12,336 bases of DNA from Actinomycetota bacterium (GCA_023379515.1 JAMCQQ010000371.1:1-12336); one strand, 5' to 3'. Shown: positions 1 to 7,213, numbered from the stretch's first letter. A program made the numbers and translations. The notes: generated by a model from the letters alone, not told the origin.

Positions 1-19
1 GTAAGGGAATTGGGACTAA

Positions 20-133
20 AATATTAAGACAAAACTCTACGATAATATACCCACTAGAGAAATCTACAGATACATTTCGGAGGTCCTTGGCTCAACCCCA
101 AATAAAGGTAAATACAGTCTTAAAAGAGCAATT
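20..133 (+). pseudogene. In-frame remnant of an ATP-cone domain upstream of the endonuclease-fold gene
   Basis: The frame of the gene starting at 134 stays open back to base 20 and reads as the C-terminal half of an ATP-cone: a KLYDNIPTREIYRYI segment followed by YSLKRAI, running directly into MDLGPTGYPFE. In ATP-cone/endonuclease proteins the same order occurs (KLYD-x-I-T-x-E-I/L-Y, then a Lys/Arg-Ala-Ile-Met-x-Leu-Gly-Pro-x-Gly-Tyr-Pro-Phe-Glu joint). The frame is closed by TAA at 17-19 and again at 2-4, and no ATG, GTG or TTG lies in it between 20 and 133. The first half of the ATP-cone is therefore either in another frame beyond the window edge or lost. A sequencing indel in the first 20 bases would give the same picture. 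Confidence 0.6.
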
Positions 134-706
134 ATGGATTTAGGTCCAACAGGATATCCTTTTGAAATTTTTCTCTCCGAAATATTTAAGCTAGAAGGTT
201 ATGCAACCGAAGTTGGATCAATTTTATCCGGTAAATGCGTGAAACATGAGGTTGACATAATTGCGGAAAAAGAAAAAGAAAAGATTATGATTGAAGCAAA
301 ATTTCATAACGATATTGGGATAAAAACCGAGCTTCATGTCTCTTTGTATACCAAGTCACGATTTGATGATCTCAAAGATAAATACGGTTTTTCTCAAGCA
401 TGGCTTGTCACTAATACAAAAGTTTCAATTGATGCAGTATCTTTTGCTCAATGCAGTGGAATGAAAATCATTAGCTGGAGCTATCCGGATAAAGGGGGAT
501 TAAGAGACCTGGTTGAAAAATGGAAGGTTCATCCGATTACAGCGCTTTCCTCTTTATCTCATACCCAAAAACAAATTCTTATGGACAACAAAATCGTGCT
601 TTGCAAAAGCGTCTGCGGTAATAATTCACTCCTTGATATTCTTAATCTCCCGTCTGATAAAAAGAACGAGGTCTTAAAAGAAGCCAAGGCTATTTGTGGT
701 AATTAA
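134..706 (+). CDS. Restriction-endonuclease-fold (Mrr-like) protein, C-terminal part of an ATP-cone-nuclease
   Basis: From the first in-frame ATG this encodes 190 residues with a PD-(D/E)xK-type core: Asp41 in HEVDI, then Glu54-Ala-Lys56 in IEAKFHN, followed by the WLVTNTK strand and the ISW.YP segment typical of the Mrr-like domain that family proteins carry after an ATP-cone. The family is expected to cut or bind DNA under nucleotide control; its physiological role is not well defined. The ATG at 134 sits at the domain joint and has neither a Shine-Dalgarno site nor the -10 box seen just upstream of neighbouring genes, so it is probably not the ancestral start; the upstream coding region is broken (see 20-133). 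The product may be a nuclease domain without its regulatory cone, or the gene may be dead. The stop overlaps that of the convergent dinB by 4 bp. Confidence 0.75.
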   Translation: MDLGPTGYPFEIFLSEIFKLEGYATEVGSILSGKCVKHEVDIIAEKEKEKIMIEAKFHNDIGIKTELHVSLYTKSRFDDLKDKYGFSQAWLVTNTKVSIDAVSFAQCSGMKIISWSYPDKGGLRDLVEKWKVHPITALSSLSHTQKQILMDNKIVLCKSVCGNNSLLDILNLPSDKKNEVLKEAKAICGN

Positions 707-1947
707 AGACCTTCCTGGGCCAACTTAGCTCTTTCAAATTTATCTGCAAGATAGCCGTTTGGAACGGTTGTTAATTTATCTGAATACAGTAAAAAGCCAT
801 TTCGGATAGTATGATCCCCAAACCTACTATTGATTTTATCAATTGCACTTGAAATCTTATCTTTTTTTACATCTAAGTCGAACAGGGAGAGAGTCAAATT
901 ATCTTTATCCTCAAGATTAGAGACCCAAACGTGAATCTGTCTTGTGTATTTTTGATTTTTAAATTCATCTTCAATATAAGGAAAAGCAAAATTATAGATA
1001 TCCGCACCAGTATCAACATAATCTTTAAAAGTTTTTCTCATTCTGAGGTAATTTGTCCCATTAAGTCCGATGCCGATAGTTTTTCCTTTTTTACCTAATC
1101 TTCTGAGTTTAATACCTACTTCTTCGCATAATTCATATAGGTTCTGTAAAACCACTCTTTTGTTGTATTCGTTTTTAGGCAAGCAATAACTTCTTCCCAC
1201 AGATTTTATTTCTTGGGGCTGGGTATAGGGGATAACTTCATTATTGTCTATTCCTAAACCAACTGTTTTTAAAAAATGACCTTCAACCTCTCCAAATTCT
1301 TTAATCAGTAGTTCGAGTGATGCATTTCGCAGTTGAATTAAATTGTTGATCCCTATATCGTTTAAGCGTCTTTTAATCCGCTCACCAATACCGCAAATAT
1401 CGGTTAGCTTTGCATTCTGATAGACCTTAACTACATCTTCTGGTTTAATTTCAGCTAATCCATCCGGCTTATTCAGACCTGAAGCAAGTTTTGCTAAAAG
1501 CTTATTATGGGAAACACCAAAAGAGGCTGTTATATTTTCTCCTATTTCGTCTCTAATTCTTTTCTTTATTGTTTGGATTAATTTATTTGATCCGCCAAAC
1601 AGATCTTTTGTTAAAGTTACATCCATAAAAACCTCATCTATGGAAAATAGCTCGGTAAAAGGGGAGTAGTCTTTACAGATATTAAGAAATTTCTTTGAAA
1701 CTTCAAAATACTTATTAAAATCTGCAGGAACCAGTACTAAATCAGGACAGATTTTTTGTGCTTCATAGCTTCTGGCTCCGGTCTTTATTCCTAAACGTTT
1801 AGCTTCCCGGCTTGAGGCAATTATGCAGGTCCTGCTGTTTGCAGCGGTAACACCTAATGGTTTTCCCCGCATTTCGGGCCGGTATTCTTGTTCAACACTG
1901 GCAAAAAAGGAATCAAAATCAATGTGGAAAATAGTTTTGGCAGGCAT
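703..1947 (-). CDS. dinB: DNA polymerase IV (Y-family translesion polymerase)
   Basis: A full-length Y-family polymerase of 414 residues that copies damaged template with low fidelity. Catalytic metal ligands are visible: Asp10 in the HIDFDSFF motif, and Asp104-Glu105 in the SIDE motif. Phe15 is in the steric-gate position that excludes ribonucleotides. The thumb/helix-hairpin-helix part follows (SFGVSHNKLLAKLASGLNKP, then CGIGERIKRRL), and a LTLSLFD segment in the little-finger region resembles a sliding-clamp-binding motif. The start is the ATG at 1947 giving MPAKTIFHID; the open frame extends to a TTG at 2010 but those 21 residues are hydrophobic filler not seen in the family. No clear Shine-Dalgarno site precedes the ATG. 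It converges on the nuclease gene on its left and diverges from the HNH gene on its right. Confidence 0.95.
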   Translation of the reverse strand: MPAKTIFHIDFDSFFASVEQEYRPEMRGKPLGVTAANSRTCIIASSREAKRLGIKTGARSYEAQKICPDLVLVPADFNKYFEVSKKFLNICKDYSPFTELFSIDEVFMDVTLTKDLFGGSNKLIQTIKKRIRDEIGENITASFGVSHNKLLAKLASGLNKPDGLAEIKPEDVVKVYQNAKLTDICGIGERIKRRLNDIGINNLIQLRNASLELLIKEFGEVEGHFLKTVGLGIDNNEVIPYTQPQEIKSVGRSYCLPKNEYNKRVVLQNLYELCEEVGIKLRRLGKKGKTIGIGLNGTNYLRMRKTFKDYVDTGADIYNFAFPYIEDEFKNQKYTRQIHVWVSNLEDKDNLTLSLFDLDVKKDKISSAIDKINSRFGDHTIRNGFLLYSDKLTTVPNGYLADKFERAKLAQEGL

Positions 1948-2018
1948 AAATATAAGGTAACAAAAAATAATACGAAAATAAATAGAACAAAAGAGAAATA
2001 AATAGAGCAATTTTCCTA

Positions 2019-2047
2019 TTGTAAAATTACCTAGCTAATGATATTTT
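2019..2047 (+). promoter_or_regulatory. Promoter of the HNH gene, predicted leaderless
   Basis: TTGTAA at 2019-2024, a 17-bp spacer and TATTTT at 2042-2047. Only seven bases separate the -10 from the ATG at 2055, so transcription should begin at or one base before the start codon. No Shine-Dalgarno site is present. Confidence 0.45.
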
Positions 2048-2054
2048 CAACTAA

Positions 2055-2366
2055 ATGGGTCAAAAAGAACTGGATATACCTGGGCCATGCGAAAATCCTG
2101 GGCAACATGCACCAGATTGTAATGGAGTAGGGGAAACACGCGATCATATCACTCCAAAGTCAATTGCACGTCTACTTGGCTGGACCGAAAGTGAAATAAA
2201 AGATCCAAACAATATCCAGCATCTGTCTCAAGCATGCCATCGTCAAAAAGATGGCACAACTCCGATAAGGCTAGAGGTACTAACTCGTCAGCTAGCAGGG
2301 GAATTTATTGGCTTTGAGTTGCATACTAAGCTCATTAACGGAAGGGGAAACGGTAACGGTAAATAA
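2055..2366 (+). CDS. Small HNH-endonuclease-like protein
   Basis: A 103-residue protein with the layout of a minimal HNH (beta-beta-alpha-metal) nuclease: Cys12 and Cys22 near the N-terminus, Asp30-His31-Ile-Thr-Pro (the DHIxP element, His31 being the expected general base), Asn53 in the NIQHLS helix entry, and Cys61-His62-x-x-Lys65 at the end. In many relatives a second CxxC replaces the Ser58-x-x-Cys61 seen here, so the structural zinc site may be incomplete or use other ligands. The tail is Gly/Asn-rich with a short GGTAAC repeat in the DNA. Relatives include free-standing phage and defence nucleases; nothing next to it fixes its role. It stands alone, divergent from dinB and convergent with the deacetylase gene. 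Confidence 0.7.
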   Translation: MGQKELDIPGPCENPGQHAPDCNGVGETRDHITPKSIARLLGWTESEIKDPNNIQHLSQACHRQKDGTTPIRLEVLTRQLAGEFIGFELHTKLINGRGNGNGK

Positions 2367-2371
2367 CAACC

Positions 2372-3289
2372 TTAAATCCCGTACGATGATAAAGACCCCG
2401 AACCAACTCTTGTTCTATGAAGTGACATAATGAATGATTCGCATTGAATATTACCCGGAAGAGTCGAAAATGCCCCGGAAAAGCCATTTTCTTCTAAAAT
2501 TTGGGCAACTTTTTCCGTTTGCGATCCATAAGGATAAGTAAATATATTTACTTTTTTTCCGATATTTTCTTCAAGCTGTTTGTTTGCAGTCAAGACTTCA
2601 AACTTAATTTTGTCAGGAGAAACAGACGCTAAGGCAACATGCGACCATGTATGGTTATAGGCATTAAAAACACCGCTATTTACCATTTCCCTCAGACTGT
2701 TCCAATCAAGCATGTCAGGAGCGCCGATTAAACCTGTTGCAATCATAATATTTCCCTTATATCCATACTTTTGAAGAACTGGATAAGCATAGGTAAAATT
2801 ATCCATATATCCATCATCAAATGTGATAACAATGGTTTTCAAAGGCAAAACGGTATGAGTTTTTAATGCATTTACCAACTCATCTGCACTAATTGATACA
2901 TATTCCTTAGATTTTAAATATGCCATTTGAGAATCAAAAACCTGACTATCTACAGTTAGTCCTGTCTGGCCTTTTCTTGCTGCCTCTGAATATGGCTGGA
3001 TATGGTGATAGTAAAGTATTGGAACATTTAAGCAAAAACTGTTGCTGTTTTCTGGTTGCGGATCATTTGTGGTCTCCTGATGGTCTGATAGAGGTTCCTG
3101 AGTCAGGGGACTGCTTGCATACTGCGGATATGACTGATATTGAGGATAATTAATGTATGTTGAATAATCAGCTGATTGGACCTGGCTTTTAACTGGAGTT
3201 AGATAGGAAAACAAAAGAGCAGAGGGAACTGCTAAAAATATGGCAAAAGATAAAAAAAACGCAATAGATTTGCGGTTAAATTTAATCAT
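2372..3289 (-). CDS. Membrane-anchored polysaccharide deacetylase (carbohydrate esterase family 4)
   Basis: A 305-residue NodB-fold enzyme expected to remove acetyl groups from N-acetylated sugars of cell-surface polymers outside the membrane. Residues about 9-31 form a single hydrophobic segment (signal anchor), followed by a Tyr/Pro/Gln/Ser-rich linker to about 85. The catalytic domain has YYHHI at 93-97, motif 1 TFDDG at 156-160 (Asp158 base, Asp159 metal ligand), motif 2 His213-x3-His217 (metal ligands), motif 3 TYPYG at 251-255 and LHRTRVG near the end. All three metal ligands are present, so it should be active. The Arg common before PYG is replaced by Thr-Tyr. The gene has its own strong promoter and is divergent from rarA. 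Confidence 0.92.
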   Translation of the reverse strand: MIKFNRKSIAFFLSFAIFLAVPSALLFSYLTPVKSQVQSADYSTYINYPQYQSYPQYASSPLTQEPLSDHQETTNDPQPENSNSFCLNVPILYYHHIQPYSEAARKGQTGLTVDSQVFDSQMAYLKSKEYVSISADELVNALKTHTVLPLKTIVITFDDGYMDNFTYAYPVLQKYGYKGNIMIATGLIGAPDMLDWNSLREMVNSGVFNAYNHTWSHVALASVSPDKIKFEVLTANKQLEENIGKKVNIFTYPYGSQTEKVAQILEENGFSGAFSTLPGNIQCESFIMSLHRTRVGSGSLSSYGI

Positions 3290-3298
3290 GAGTTCAAT

Positions 3299-3327
3299 AT
3301 TATAGCAGTTTTTAAATCAAATGTTAA
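3299..3327 (-). promoter_or_regulatory. Promoter of the deacetylase gene, near-consensus and predicted leaderless
   Basis: On the minus strand TTAACA (3327-3322), 17-bp spacer and TATAAT (3304-3299). The -10 ends nine bases before the ATG at 3289, leaving room for a leader of about three bases and no Shine-Dalgarno site. Confidence 0.7.
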
Positions 3328-3332
3328 AAAAG

Positions 3333-3341
3333 TGTTAAAAT
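3333..3341 (+). promoter_or_regulatory. Extended -10 promoter element of rarA, predicted leaderless
   Basis: TG-n-TAAAAT at 3333-3341 with seven bases between the hexamer and the ATG at 3349. A weak AAGG at 3342-3345 lies in this gap, but it would fall at or before the predicted transcription start. No convincing -35 was found. Confidence 0.45.
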
Positions 3342-3348
3342 AAGGCAA

Positions 3349-4557
3349 ATGAATTTAGCTTTTAATTTAAGACCTCAAAATCTAGAAGAATTTGTCGGAC
3401 AAGAACATCTTGTAGGAAAAAACGGGATAATCCGCAGAATGTTAGAAGCAAAAACCAATTTTTCAATTATCTTCTGGGGTCCTCCGGGGGTTGGAAAAAC
3501 TACTTTAGCACAAATTATCTCTAAAGAACTTGATGCACAATTCTATGGCCTGGAAGCAGTTACTGCCGGAAAATCAGACCTTATAGAGGTTGTTAAAAAT
3601 GCTGAGGCTGACAAAAAAAATGGCAAGAGAACTATTCTTTTTATTGATGAAATTCACAGGTGGAATAAGGCACAGCAAGATGCACTTCTTCCTCACGTTG
3701 AAAGCGGATTAATTACTTTAATTGGAGCTACTACTGAAAATCCTTCTTTTGAAGTAATCAGTGCTCTTTTATCAAGATCAAAGATTCTGGTCTTAAAACC
3801 ATTATCAGCGGGAAATTTAGAGGTAGTTTTAAAAAAAGCACTAAGTGATAAAACTAAAGGCTTAGGAAAACTGAAAAAAACATTAAAAAGTGACGCAAAA
3901 GAACTTCTAATAAGATTATGCGGAGGAGATGCCCGCATAATGCTTAATGCCCTAGAGATCGCTGCATCAACTTATAAAGAAAAAGAAATTACTACTAAAA
4001 TTATTCAAGATGTATTTCAAACTAAATCAGCTGGGCTCTATGATAAAAAAGCAGATGAACATTACAACATAATCAGTGCTTTTATCAAATCTATGCGAGG
4101 AAGCGACACAGATGCTGCTTTATATTATTTAATGAGAATGCTGGAGAATGGAGAAGACCCAAAGTTTATTGCGCGACGGATGATCATCTTTGCTGCCGAA
4201 GATATAGGGCTAGCAGATAGGGGAGCTTTAATTCAAGCAAACGAAGCTTTTGAATCTGTTCATAAAATAGGAATGCCTGAGGCACAACTGATTCTGGCAT
4301 ATGTAGTGGTTTACCTTTCAAAATCACCTAAATCTAGGGCTATTCCTAATGCATTAGGGAAAGCAAAACAAGCAGTTTACGATTTTCCAAATGAACCGAT
4401 TCCGCTTCACTTAAGAAATGCACCTACTAAACTTATGAAAAATCTAGGTTATGCTAAGAGCTATACCTGGTCAGAAAAATATGTCGGTCCTACAAAAGGG
4501 CAATCTTTTCTACCGGAAAAAATTAAGAATCGTAAATTCTTTGAACCTGATAAGTAA
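3349..4557 (+). CDS. rarA: Replication-associated recombination protein A (AAA+ ATPase)
   Basis: A 402-residue RarA/MgsA/Mgs1-family ATPase, which acts at stalled replication forks with SSB and the clamp-loader system. Seen directly: LRPQNLEEFVGQEHLVG at the start, Walker A GPPGVGKTT (44-52), Walker B FIDEIHRW (98-105, catalytic Asp100-Glu101), sensor 1 GATTENPSF (126-134) and the arginine finger in LLSRSK (Arg143). The C-terminal half carries the conserved HYNIISAFIKSMRGSD and EDPKFIARRMIIFAAEDIGLAD segments of the tetramerisation region. Trp105 replaces the Phe common in FIDEIHRF. The length is slightly below the usual range, with no domain missing. It converges on the DfsB-like gene after a 23-base gap. 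Confidence 0.95.
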   Translation: MNLAFNLRPQNLEEFVGQEHLVGKNGIIRRMLEAKTNFSIIFWGPPGVGKTTLAQIISKELDAQFYGLEAVTAGKSDLIEVVKNAEADKKNGKRTILFIDEIHRWNKAQQDALLPHVESGLITLIGATTENPSFEVISALLSRSKILVLKPLSAGNLEVVLKKALSDKTKGLGKLKKTLKSDAKELLIRLCGGDARIMLNALEIAASTYKEKEITTKIIQDVFQTKSAGLYDKKADEHYNIISAFIKSMRGSDTDAALYYLMRMLENGEDPKFIARRMIIFAAEDIGLADRGALIQANEAFESVHKIGMPEAQLILAYVVVYLSKSPKSRAIPNALGKAKQAVYDFPNEPIPLHLRNAPTKLMKNLGYAKSYTWSEKYVGPTKGQSFLPEKIKNRKFFEPDK

Positions 4558-4580
4558 AGTAAAATTAAGATTTTAATTGA

Positions 4581-5054
4581 TTAATAGCCCCAAACAGACC
4601 AGGATGAAGGAAAAAACTCCTCTCCCAATGATCTAATGTAAACAACAAGCTGTCCCTGATGAAATACAGACTGGTTATTTAAATCAAAAATGTGTTCTTT
4701 TAAAGACATGAAAACCCCTTCTGTCCAGTCAATTTTTTCTTCATCATTTCTTTCTTTCAATTCTTTTTTAAGTGTCTCATGTGATTCCTTATATAACCTT
4801 AAAAGTTCATCTTTGGTCATGTTTGATCTCTCGTCCTCCATGTGACAATGCTTCCAACCATCGGCTCCAATTCTTATTACTTCTAAATAACATTTTTCTA
4901 TTCCTGCGATATGGGCCAAAAGCTGTTTTAGTGTGCGGTTATTTGATCCAATTGTAAAATTAAGCTTATCTTCAGGCAATTTTTCAAACAAATCATAAAG
5001 TAGTTGCCAATTACTGTGGTATATATTAAAGATTTGATTTAGCTCCTCATTCAT
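4581..5054 (-). CDS. DinB/DfsB-fold four-helix-bundle protein (ClbS/DfsB-like), metal site altered
   Basis: 157 residues with the DinB-like (YfiT/DfsB) pattern: an N-terminal helix with YDLFEKLPEDKLNF, LLAHIAGIEKCYLEVI (His48), and the C-terminal helix NNQSVFHQGQLVVYIRSLG (His132). The family is a helical bundle often binding a divalent metal through three His, and includes thiol transferases and the colibactin-protective ClbS group. Here the His expected four residues before His132 is Gln128, so the usual His triad is incomplete and metal binding may be weak or absent. This is not DNA polymerase IV despite the shared family name. A TAATAT box ends six bases before the ATG, as at other genes here. 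Function is not predictable beyond the fold. Confidence 0.75.
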   Translation of the reverse strand: MNEELNQIFNIYHSNWQLLYDLFEKLPEDKLNFTIGSNNRTLKQLLAHIAGIEKCYLEVIRIGADGWKHCHMEDERSNMTKDELLRLYKESHETLKKELKERNDEEKIDWTEGVFMSLKEHIFDLNNQSVFHQGQLVVYIRSLGEEFFPSSWSVWGY

Positions 5055-5088
5055 AGCAAAATATTATCTACAGTTAATCTAAATCCAG

Positions 5089-5170
5089 TTAAATTTAATT
5101 AATAAGTAGGGAAGAATTGCAAGTAAATGAGATAGTAACAATTATAAAAACTATTGCATTTAAATTTAAT
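5089..5170. repeat. Two copies of TTAAATTTAAT in the divergent promoter region
   Basis: An 11-base direct repeat, each copy containing the perfect palindrome TTAAATTTAA, at 5089-5099 and 5160-5170. The first copy overlaps a TTAACT that could be the -35 of the leftward DfsB-like gene; the second lies in the -35/-10 spacer of the rightward small gene. They may be operator sites, but AT-only palindromes arise easily in AT-rich DNA. Confidence 0.3.
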
Positions 5171-5182
5171 ATAGGTTAAAAT
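5154..5182 (+). promoter_or_regulatory. Promoter of the Gly-rich small gene, predicted leaderless
   Basis: TTGCAT at 5154-5159, exactly 17 bp, then TAAAAT at 5177-5182. Six bases later comes the ATG at 5189, which places the A of the start codon at the expected +1. This supports ATG 5189 over the in-frame TTG at 5183. Confidence 0.6.
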
Positions 5183-5188
5183 TTGCGA

Positions 5189-5548
5189 ATGTATCATTGC
5201 GAACGTTTTAGGAGAAAAACAATTCCGAGGAACAGAAAAAATCATGGCAAAAAATCTGTCGCGCCAAGTGTTCCTAAAGTTGAAACCTATAAATTATCTC
5301 CTGTTTTCGTTCCCTTAAATGGAACGACCACAAGAGAAGGGATTTATGAAGTAAAAAAAGTGGACTTTACTCCATCAGAATTTAGACAAACAGGAACCAC
5401 ACTTACACCAATATTGAAGAGGCCGATTTTTGATTTTTTCAAGCATAGTCATGGCGGAGGAAGAACTGGAGGCGGGGGAACAAGTGACGAATCACTATCC
5501 AGAGCAAAGTCTAAATTTAGGAAATCTGGCAGTCCAAAATTAAGGTAA
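5189..5548 (+). CDS. Hypothetical small basic Gly-rich protein
   Basis: A 119-residue protein I do not recognise. It is strongly basic at both ends (RFRRKTIPRNRKNHGKK near the start, SKFRKSGSPKLR at the end), has a central YKLSPVFVPLNG and GIYEVKKVDFTPSEF stretch that could form beta structure, and a flexible His/Gly run (HSHGGGRTGGGG, 86-97). There is no signal peptide or membrane segment. The charge would suit nucleic-acid or polyanion binding, but no known domain is visible. The start follows from the promoter at 5154-5182; a TTG start at 5183 would add only two residues. It is divergent from the DfsB-like gene and convergent with the deformylase gene 68 bases away. Confidence 0.6.
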   Translation: MYHCERFRRKTIPRNRKNHGKKSVAPSVPKVETYKLSPVFVPLNGTTTREGIYEVKKVDFTPSEFRQTGTTLTPILKRPIFDFFKHSHGGGRTGGGGTSDESLSRAKSKFRKSGSPKLR

Positions 5549-5616
5549 GATACTGTTCTAACTATTTTAGCATTGTTTCTCTACAAGATTTGGTATTCTA
5601 CAAAAATACTTCAATT

Positions 5617-6243
5617 CTATGACTTTTTGACTTCTTGGAATTTTGCATTCTCGTAAAATTTTGGATCGGACTCTAGTATTAGTTCTTTGGGGTCTTTAAC
5701 TTTGTCAATGTTTATAATGCCATCCATATGGTCTATTTCATGTTGAAAAACTCTATTCATTATTTTACCTTTGTATGTGTTATCTCGTATATTCCAGTAC
5801 TGTAGTTTACCTTCTTCATCATAATAACTAAACTCTATCCAAGCAGGACGAATAGTAGGAACAATGATGGGATTTGCACTCATGCAAATTTCTGGATAAA
5901 GAAGAATTTTGGATGATTTTTTTGTGATTTTAGGATTGATGATAATAATTAACTTTTCAGGGGTATATATAACAGAAAATCTTTCTGGTATGCCTATTTG
6001 GACAGCTGTAATGCCTCTCCCATACCCCGTTATGCTCCTATACTTAAGTAAACAGTCTTTTAAATATCGTACTTTTGACTTAAACTCTTCGGTATTAATT
6101 TTATTAAGAGGAACATCTTTCGAAGGCAATCTCAGCTCTTTATATTCTCCTATTTGATAAATGAATTCAGCCACAGCTCCTGCTTTTTGAAAAATATTTT
6201 TCTTAAATTCAGCAAAAGGGGGTTTTGTACGTTTCCAACTCAT
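5617..6243 (-). CDS. def: Peptide deformylase, divergent
   Basis: 208 residues; removes the formyl group from the N-terminal Met of new proteins in the cytosol. All three signature motifs are present in altered form: motif 1 GRGITAVQIG (75-84; Thr79 replaces the first Ala of GxGxAAxQxG), motif 2 EICMS (118-122, Cys120 metal ligand; EGCLS is usual) and motif 3 HEIDH (168-172, metal ligands His168 and His172, catalytic Glu169). Catalytic residues are intact, so activity is expected. The N-terminal 40 residues are longer than in compact bacterial enzymes. The start at 6243 (MSWKRTK) is chosen because the open frame further upstream runs into the tRNA-His gene, and an extended -10 box ends six bases before this ATG. 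Confidence 0.88.
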   Translation of the reverse strand: MSWKRTKPPFAEFKKNIFQKAGAVAEFIYQIGEYKELRLPSKDVPLNKINTEEFKSKVRYLKDCLLKYRSITGYGRGITAVQIGIPERFSVIYTPEKLIIIINPKITKKSSKILLYPEICMSANPIIVPTIRPAWIEFSYYDEEGKLQYWNIRDNTYKGKIMNRVFQHEIDHMDGIINIDKVKDPKELILESDPKFYENAKFQEVKKS

Positions 6244-6249
6244 GAGTGA

Positions 6250-6258
6250 ATTATACCA
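6250..6258 (-). promoter_or_regulatory. Extended -10 promoter element of the deformylase gene, predicted leaderless
   Basis: TG-n-TATAAT on the minus strand (6258-6250), consensus hexamer, six bases before the ATG at 6243. No good -35 at the usual spacing, as expected for an extended -10 promoter. It lies between the 3' end of tRNA-His and the deformylase start. Confidence 0.6.
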
Positions 6259-6318
6259 AAGGTTTGAGTGCGGTGTGTAGTGAAACAGCTTGATATATTT
6301 AATCGAGGCAAGAAAGCT

Positions 6319-6396
6319 TGGGGTGGCTGAGGGGACTTGAACCCCCGACATTCAGGTCCACAACCTGACGCTCTAACCAACTGAGCTACAGCCACC
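6319..6396 (-). tRNA. tRNA-His (GTG)
   Basis: The minus strand folds as a cloverleaf: acceptor GTGGCTG/CAGCCAC with the extra 5' G (G-1) opposite C73 that identifies tRNA-His, D stem GCTC/GAGC, anticodon stem CAGGT/ACCTG with anticodon GTG, and a T arm around GTTCAAGT. The 3' CCA is encoded (6321-6319), unlike the other three tRNAs of the window. It lies between the rhomboid and deformylase genes on the same strand, with its own promoter. Confidence 0.95.
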
Positions 6397-6407
6397 AAGT
6401 AATTCAA

Positions 6408-6436
6408 ATTATATCAGAAAGCACTTGTAGCCTCAA
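6408..6436 (-). promoter_or_regulatory. Promoter of tRNA-His
   Basis: Minus strand TTGAGG (6436-6431), 17-bp spacer, TATAAT (6413-6408) with TG extension. The -10 ends 11 bases before the tRNA 5' end. It lies in the short gap after the rhomboid stop, so tRNA-His need not depend on read-through. Confidence 0.65.
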
Positions 6437-6444
6437 TTACTTCT

Positions 6445-7110
6445 TCATTCTCTCTCCAGAAGTTCACTATGTTTAGGCATAAAGAGTGTTAGGAAAGCTC
6501 TTGTTAAAAATCCACCAATATGAGCAAAAAAAGCAATTCCACCCATGTTTTGTGAACTAGGGTAGGTAATAAGTCCGGATAAAACCTGCAGGAAAAACCA
6601 GTAGGCGAGCATTATTGAAGCTGGAATATTAACCAATGTTACAAAAAAGAATATGAATAGAAGAGTTCTAACTTTTGATCTAGGGAAAAGAAAATAATAG
6701 GCACCAAGAATCCCGGCTATTGCACCGGAAGCACCAAGCATCGGAATTGGAGAAGAAGGCATTAATAGATACTGAACTATATTTCCAGCCAAACCAGAAA
6801 GAATATATATTACAAGAAATCTTATTCTGCCTAAGAAAAGTTCAACGTCATTTCCAAATATCCAAAGAAACCACATATTACTGGCTATATGAAGCAGGCT
6901 GCCGTGCAGAAACATAGAGGTAAAAAAAGGCGTTAGGGTATAGATACTATTTAATTTTATTTTATTTGGGATTAAAGAATAATTTTGTATAACCACGTCT
7001 TGATTGGAAGAGGTAACTTCTTTAAAGAAGATATAAGATGTGATCGCTATTAGAATAATTGTTAAGAAAGGAATTCCTTTTATCTTTATAGAATCATAAA
7101 GCGGAAACAT
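6445..7110 (-). CDS. Rhomboid-family intramembrane serine protease
   Basis: 221 residues, at least six hydrophobic segments. Rhomboids cleave membrane-spanning substrates inside the bilayer using a Ser-His dyad. Visible motifs: HGSLLHIASNMWFLWIFG (His74 and Asn78, the oxyanion-hole side), GASGAIAGILGAY with nucleophile Ser128, and AFFAHIGGFLTRAF with His197. The dyad is intact, so it should be active. The N-terminal PLYDSIKIKGIPFLT start is typical of short bacterial rhomboids. The stop codon is TGA, showing TGA is not reassigned here. A TAGAAT box ends six bases before the ATG, with no Shine-Dalgarno site. Confidence 0.93.
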   Translation of the reverse strand: MFPLYDSIKIKGIPFLTIILIAITSYIFFKEVTSSNQDVVIQNYSLIPNKIKLNSIYTLTPFFTSMFLHGSLLHIASNMWFLWIFGNDVELFLGRIRFLVIYILSGLAGNIVQYLLMPSSPIPMLGASGAIAGILGAYYFLFPRSKVRTLLFIFFFVTLVNIPASIMLAYWFFLQVLSGLITYPSSQNMGGIAFFAHIGGFLTRAFLTLFMPKHSELLERE

Positions 7111-7196
7111 AAATTAATTCTATGATTATTAATTTAAAATGAGTGATTAAAAAAGCAATAATTAGGTAAGATGAAGTGGTAATTAGCTGTCTTGTT

Positions 7197-7205
7197 TGAT
7201 AAAAT
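7197..7205 (+). promoter_or_regulatory. Extended -10 promoter element of the tRNA cluster
   Basis: TG-n-TAAAAT at 7197-7205, eight bases before the 5' end of tRNA-Arg at 7214. It matches the form seen before protein genes here. No convincing -35. Confidence 0.5.
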
Positions 7206-7213
7206 ACTCATGT

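Noticed and set aside
1948..2010. Upstream extension of dinB from a TTG at 2010
   Set aside because: The added 21 residues are hydrophobic and unlike the family, which starts right before the HIDFD motif; ATG at 1947 fits.
4558..4580. Hairpin AATTAA/TTAATT between the convergent rarA and DfsB-like genes as a terminator
   Set aside because: Six AT-only pairs with no GC core and no clear T run; too weak to call.
6244..6351. Upstream extension of the deformylase frame
   Set aside because: It runs into the tRNA-His gene and its residues are a translation of tRNA sequence.
6445..7110. Recoding of TGA (as in Gracilibacteria/Absconditabacteria)
   Set aside because: The rhomboid gene ends at a TGA at the normal family end point, and no gene reads through TGA.
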